Positions 39,969 to 43,248 of a DNA stretch of 43,248 nucleotides are shown one piece after another. The notes beneath the pieces are model-generated. The model searched no databases. It saw only the letters and a list, made by a program, of their open reading frames with translations, and had not been told where the DNA came from. Position 1 is the stretch's first letter; each line of letters begins with the position of its first letter. A program made the position numbers and the translations under genes. The DNA lies in assembly GCA_035763085.1 (NCBI GenBank), contig DASUBV010000109.1, forward strand, positions 1 through 43,248, in the 5' to 3' direction. This DNA is from DASUBV01 sp035763085 (GTDB taxonomy: Bacteria > Actinomycetota > Actinomycetes > Streptosporangiales > Streptosporangiaceae).

Positions 39969-42900
39969 CTAGGGCCGGGTGCCGGTCTGGGTCCAGCGGC
40001 GGAAGACATCGATCCGCTCGGCGGGCCAGGCGCCGTCGCAGGGCATCGTGCCGTCGGCGAGCCGGGCCAGGATCTCCTCGGCGTGGGCACGCACGTCGTC
40101 GGCGGACCACAGGTCGAGGGCGAAGCTCATCGACTGCCGGTCGCTGCCGCGGAATAGCGGCTTGATGTGCGTGTCGAAGCTGACCTGGTCATCTGGCCCC
40201 GGCAGGCTGACGGCCTCGGGCTCCTGCGCCTGGTCAGCCGCGGGCTCCGGTGGTCCGGGGGGTCCCCAGTCCCAGCGCGGCACCCCCGCCGGGATGGCGG
40301 CGGGCTGCGCCTGCGCGACGGACCGGGACAGCCACTCGATGACCGACGACCAGGCCGCCCGGAAAGCGGGATCGGAAGGCAGGCCGGCCTCGTCGGCTGC
40401 CTTCATGAGCAGCGTGGCCCACCGGGCTCGCTGGTCCTCGGTCAGCGGCGGCCTGCCCGGCGGGAGGACGGCCGCCAGCGGCTCCTGCCCGGCCGCCTGG
40501 CCAGTAGCTCGCGCGGCCGCGGCGGGCAGCTCGGGGCCGCCCAGCGCGGCTGCCAGCCAGGCCGCCAGGCGCTGTGGCTGGCCGGGCCCCATCATGGCGA
40601 AGGCCGGGGCCAGGACGGCGTCGGCGGGCACGTGCTTCTCATACAGCAGCCGGGTCGTCCGCGTCAGCGGGCCGAGGCCGCCGGCCCACTCGAACAGTGT
40701 CGGATCAGCGCGCGGCTGCGGATCGCGGAAGTTCACGTACCAGTGCATGCCGCTGCAGAACGGCTTGTTGCGGGAGTGGCCGCAGCGGCACAGAGCGTAG
40801 TGCTCGGCCGAGGCGCCCCGGGCCCGGGCGGCCGGCTCGCCGTCGGCGCCGGTCAGCGGGATGGCGCCGGTGATCCGGTACGGGCCGTCGGCGGTCACCT
40901 CGATCGCCGCCTCCCTGGCGTGGTCCCAGTCCACGTGCCCGCGAGACTCGTGGCCGCCGAGCGAGTAGGACAGGGCGCCGGACGGGCAGTCCCGGACGGC
41001 TCGGATGATCTCGTCCATCCGGCCGCCGCTCGGGGCCACGAAGGGCTCGGCGTCGGTGCGGAACACCGCCGGCAGCCGGCTGGTGCAGTAGCCCGAGTGC
41101 TGGCAGATGCCGCGGTTATCGAAGACCGTGACCTGCTGGCCATGACTGGTGTCGCGCTGGTCGGGGACCCGCCTGGGGTCCTTGGCGTCACTGAACCCGT
41201 TGGAGTGGCACGCGCCGTCGCAGGCGGGCCTGGCCGCCGACTCGCCGCACCGGCACAGCGCGAGCTGCGGCGCCGGCCTGGCAGCGGTGCCCAGGTGGTC
41301 GACCAGGGCCGGGATGTTAGTGGCCAGGTACGGGCCGTTGCTCGCGGCCTGAATGCCGGCGCGCAGTCCCGCCTGCGCGTCCCACAGCTCGGCCAGCCGG
41401 GCCGGCCGGGCCGCTGCCGGGGACACTCGCAGCGCCAGGTCCTGCAGGGCCGCGGTCGCCTCGGCTAGCTCGGGCGGGCAGTTACCTGCGGTGCCGAGCC
41501 TGGTCCGCAGCCGCGTCGCCGCGAGCGCCGCGTCGTACAGCCGCCCGGCGGCCGCGGCGGCGTCGGTGCCGGCGCCGCTGGCGCGGACGGCCCGTGCACC
41601 AGCCGAGCGCACCGCCGCTGTCAGGGCAGCGGCCGCGGCACCGACCGCGCCGGCTTCTGCAGCCGCCGGGAGTGCGGACAGGGCGCTGGCGCACCTGGCG
41701 GCCAGCGCATCGACGCCGGCCGCGCTCAGCACCGGCCCGGTCGCGGCGAGCGAGGCCTGCGGCCTGCTCGCGGGCAGGTGCGCGGCCAGCGACGCCGCGA
41801 TCTGCCTGATCGCATCCAGCACCGGGTCGAGCTGGTCGCCGACGGCCGCGCCCGCGCCCGTGCACAGCTCCTCGCACAGCCCGGCCGCCACGTCCAGCCG
41901 CTCCGCCAGCAGGGTCCAGGCCGCCTCGCGGTGCGGCAGCAGGTAGTCGGCGGAGTAGAACAGCTCGAAGCTGGGCCCGGCGGTGCGGCCGGGGTGCTCC
42001 GGCCCGATCGGCAGCGTCGGGATCAGGTCGCCGAGCGGCCTGATGACCTGCTGCATCAGCGTGATCGTCGCACCGGAGAGCACCTTGAGCTGAGAGTCGG
42101 ATTCGCTGGTGTGCGCGAAGAATCGCTCGAAGATCTGCAGCAGGATCTCGTAGCCCACGTTGAACAGGTCGGTGACCTGCGCCGTCAGCGAGTCGGTGAT
42201 GAGCGGCACGTCGAGGGTCTCGTGCGGGCGGACGTTGGCCGCCAGCACGGGCCGGACCGGGTCGAACGCCGGGTTGGCTGCCCGCAGTTGCTGGTACTCA
42301 TCGAGGATCTCGACGAACTTGCCGAAGTGCGCGTTGCGCCAGTGCCCGCGCGGTCCCTCGCCCTGCTCGAGGATCTCGTCGATCGCGGCCTGCGCGCTGG
42401 CCACGCCGGTCACGGAGATCAGCTCTGGCCAGCCGAAGTGCCCGGCCGTCGCCTGCGCGCGCGGCGGGCCGGTGAACAGCCAGTCCTCGCCGTACTTCGC
42501 TGCCAGGTGCGCGACTCCGGTCTCGATCGACCGGTACAGGTGCCCGACCGTCGCGAAGTCCTGGCCGCGCGGCACGATGTCGCGCTCGTCCAGCACCGGG
42601 GCGGCCGCGCCCATGGCGGCCAGGCCGTCGGCGTCGGCCAGGTCCATGCCTTCCGGGCGCTCCAGGAACATGAAGTGCCGCAGCGCCTGCTCGCCGAACG
42701 GGATCAGCGCGAGCTGTACTCCGGCGGGGTAATGGCCCGCGGGCGCCGGCAGGTTCGGCCGGACCAGGTGCGGCGGGCCGCCGATCGCCGTCAGGAGGTT
42801 GTGCACCAGGGCGAGGTGCAGCATCTCCTGGACGGCCACGTGCGAGACCTGCGCCCGCCAGCGGCGCACAGCCGCCAGCTCGGCTCCGGACATGCCGCCC

Positions 42901-43100
42901 TCATCGGCCGACTGCTTGAGCGAGAACGCCGCGAACAGGTACTGGCACATGATGCCGTGCTCCAGTTCGGCCGCCTCGCACAGCATGTAGATCAGCGCCT
43001 CGCGGTGCTCGATCACGAACGGCGCCTCCGGCGCCGCCGTGCCGCCCCGCATCGCGATGACCCGGGCCAGCCTCCCGCTGCCCGCCTCTCCGCGGCTCAT
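39969..43100 (-). CDS. Multidomain iron protein: VioB-type ferritin-like, two CDGSH motifs, ferredoxin-like and globin-like domains
   Basis: The 1043-residue protein reads as follows. Residues 28-400 are a VioB-type ferritin-like domain (EAAELEHGIMCQYLFAAFSL, then QEMLHLALVHNLL with an ExxH pair at 92-95). A helical Ala-rich linker spans about 400-590. A first CDGSH motif has Cys616, 618, 627 and, where His is expected, Cys631. A ferredoxin-like domain has Cys666, 672 and 705. A second CDGSH-type motif has Cys771, 773, 782 and His786. A truncated-globin-like segment lies at about 802-925 (FEWAGGLGPLTRTTRLLYEK to DEAGLPSDPAFRAAWSSVIEWLSR) without an obvious proximal His. The C-terminal domain (975-1043) reads DTHIKPLFRGSDRQSMSFAL and MPCDGAWP. 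GGAGG precedes the ATG. Electron transfer or iron handling is inferred. Confidence 0.9.
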   Translation of the reverse strand: MSRGEAGSGRLARVIAMRGGTAAPEAPFVIEHREALIYMLCEAAELEHGIMCQYLFAAFSLKQSADEGGMSGAELAAVRRWRAQVSHVAVQEMLHLALVHNLLTAIGGPPHLVRPNLPAPAGHYPAGVQLALIPFGEQALRHFMFLERPEGMDLADADGLAAMGAAAPVLDERDIVPRGQDFATVGHLYRSIETGVAHLAAKYGEDWLFTGPPRAQATAGHFGWPELISVTGVASAQAAIDEILEQGEGPRGHWRNAHFGKFVEILDEYQQLRAANPAFDPVRPVLAANVRPHETLDVPLITDSLTAQVTDLFNVGYEILLQIFERFFAHTSESDSQLKVLSGATITLMQQVIRPLGDLIPTLPIGPEHPGRTAGPSFELFYSADYLLPHREAAWTLLAERLDVAAGLCEELCTGAGAAVGDQLDPVLDAIRQIAASLAAHLPASRPQASLAATGPVLSAAGVDALAARCASALSALPAAAEAGAVGAAAAALTAAVRSAGARAVRASGAGTDAAAAAGRLYDAALAATRLRTRLGTAGNCPPELAEATAALQDLALRVSPAAARPARLAELWDAQAGLRAGIQAASNGPYLATNIPALVDHLGTAARPAPQLALCRCGESAARPACDGACHSNGFSDAKDPRRVPDQRDTSHGQQVTVFDNRGICQHSGYCTSRLPAVFRTDAEPFVAPSGGRMDEIIRAVRDCPSGALSYSLGGHESRGHVDWDHAREAAIEVTADGPYRITGAIPLTGADGEPAARARGASAEHYALCRCGHSRNKPFCSGMHWYVNFRDPQPRADPTLFEWAGGLGPLTRTTRLLYEKHVPADAVLAPAFAMMGPGQPQRLAAWLAAALGGPELPAAAARATGQAAGQEPLAAVLPPGRPPLTEDQRARWATLLMKAADEAGLPSDPAFRAAWSSVIEWLSRSVAQAQPAAIPAGVPRWDWGPPGPPEPAADQAQEPEAVSLPGPDDQVSFDTHIKPLFRGSDRQSMSFALDLWSADDVRAHAEEILARLADGTMPCDGAWPAERIDVFRRWTQTGTRP

Positions 43101-43147
43101 ACGTCCTCCGTCCCGCCGAACAGCCAGTTACAACCACTCCTGTCTAG

Positions 43148-43161
43148 ATGTAAGCATGTAA
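43148..43161. repeat. Direct repeat ATGTAA upstream of the iron-protein gene
   Basis: ATGTAA occurs at 43148-43153 and 43156-43161, 8 bp apart, in an AT-rich patch 48-61 bp before the start codon at 43100. On the coding strand it reads TTACAT twice. It could be part of a promoter or a regulator site. Confidence 0.3.
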
Positions 43162-43214
43162 TCATCTCGCATCGCAATGCCGCTTCGCTACCTGGCGATC
43201 GGGTACGCATGAGG

Positions 43215-43248
43215 CAGGCCGGCCCGGCGCGAGCGCCGGGCCGGCCTG
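43215..43248. terminator. Perfect hairpin at the right edge of the window
   Basis: CAGGCCGGCCCGGCGC (43215-43230) and its exact complement (43233-43248) are separated by GA, giving a 16-bp stem. It probably ends transcription of a gene beyond the window. Confidence 0.5.

Noticed and set aside
43148..43161. IdeR or Zur box upstream of the iron-protein gene
   Set aside because: The sequence has a direct repeat, not the inverted repeat of those regulators.
1..43248. tRNA, rRNA, CRISPR array, insertion sequence or prophage
   Set aside because: No tRNA-like cloverleaf, regular spaced repeats, transposase, terminal inverted repeats or phage genes were seen on reading both strands.

Overview
The window is 43.2 kb of very GC-rich DNA whose third codon positions are almost all G or C. 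It carries actinobacterial hallmarks: an Ada-AlkA fusion followed by ogt (the Rv1317c-Rv1316c arrangement of Mycobacterium), two F420/FMN split-barrel proteins, a DinB/DUF664 protein, a paired alpha/beta acyl-CoA dehydrogenase, DUF4173, and many genes that look leaderless. I read it as a chromosomal segment of an actinomycete and cannot place the genus. No rRNA, tRNA, CRISPR array, insertion sequence or phage module is visible.

Layout. (1) 1-2771, minus strand: a TetR regulator and a two-subunit ABC exporter, the second subunit running off the left edge. (2) 2957-5021, plus: the adaptive-response pair Ada-AlkA and Ogt. (3) 5389-7920, plus: a large ATPase-LuxR regulator. (4) 7991-10905, minus: adk, glycerate kinase and a PRPP synthetase paralogue. 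(5) 11101-13026: a monooxygenase remnant, an FMN/F420 split-barrel protein and a coiled-coil protein. (6) 13170-17764: an acyl-CoA dehydrogenase pair, a lyase remnant, a zinc-finger thioredoxin and a divergent cytochrome P450. (7) 17978-25376: an S9 peptidase, a VOC protein, a cysteine-free HesB-like protein, DUF1269, a second split-barrel protein, a frameshifted EamA transporter, an endonuclease/phosphatase-family protein and a YciI protein. (8) 25478-33660, mostly minus: an M20 peptidase, a proline iminopeptidase, DinB, two small proteins, a VOC protein, a dienelactone hydrolase (plus strand), a membrane protein and a GGDEF protein with a C-terminal ribbon-helix-helix. (9) 33715-37025, minus: DUF4173, a sensor kinase and a frameshifted response regulator. 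(10) 37216-43100, minus: a secreted phosphodiesterase/alkaline phosphatase-family protein, an HNH endonuclease, and a 1043-residue protein joining a VioB-type ferritin-like domain, two CDGSH-type Fe-S motifs, a ferredoxin-like domain, a globin-like domain and a C-terminal domain.

How genes may work together. Adk and Prs could be linked through AMP. The acyl-CoA dehydrogenase pair and the P450 could belong to breakdown of a sterol or other branched substrate. TetR probably controls the exporter. The most unusual item is the 1043-residue protein: its first CDGSH motif has Cys where the cluster-binding His belongs, and its globin-like segment has no candidate proximal His. Other points of interest are the GGDEF-RHH fusion with a palindrome touching its start codon, a recurrent -10-like hexamer placed exactly 6 nt before the start codon of ten genes, several long perfect GC-rich hairpins, and two apparent frameshifts. 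All family names come from recalled motifs; no database search was run.
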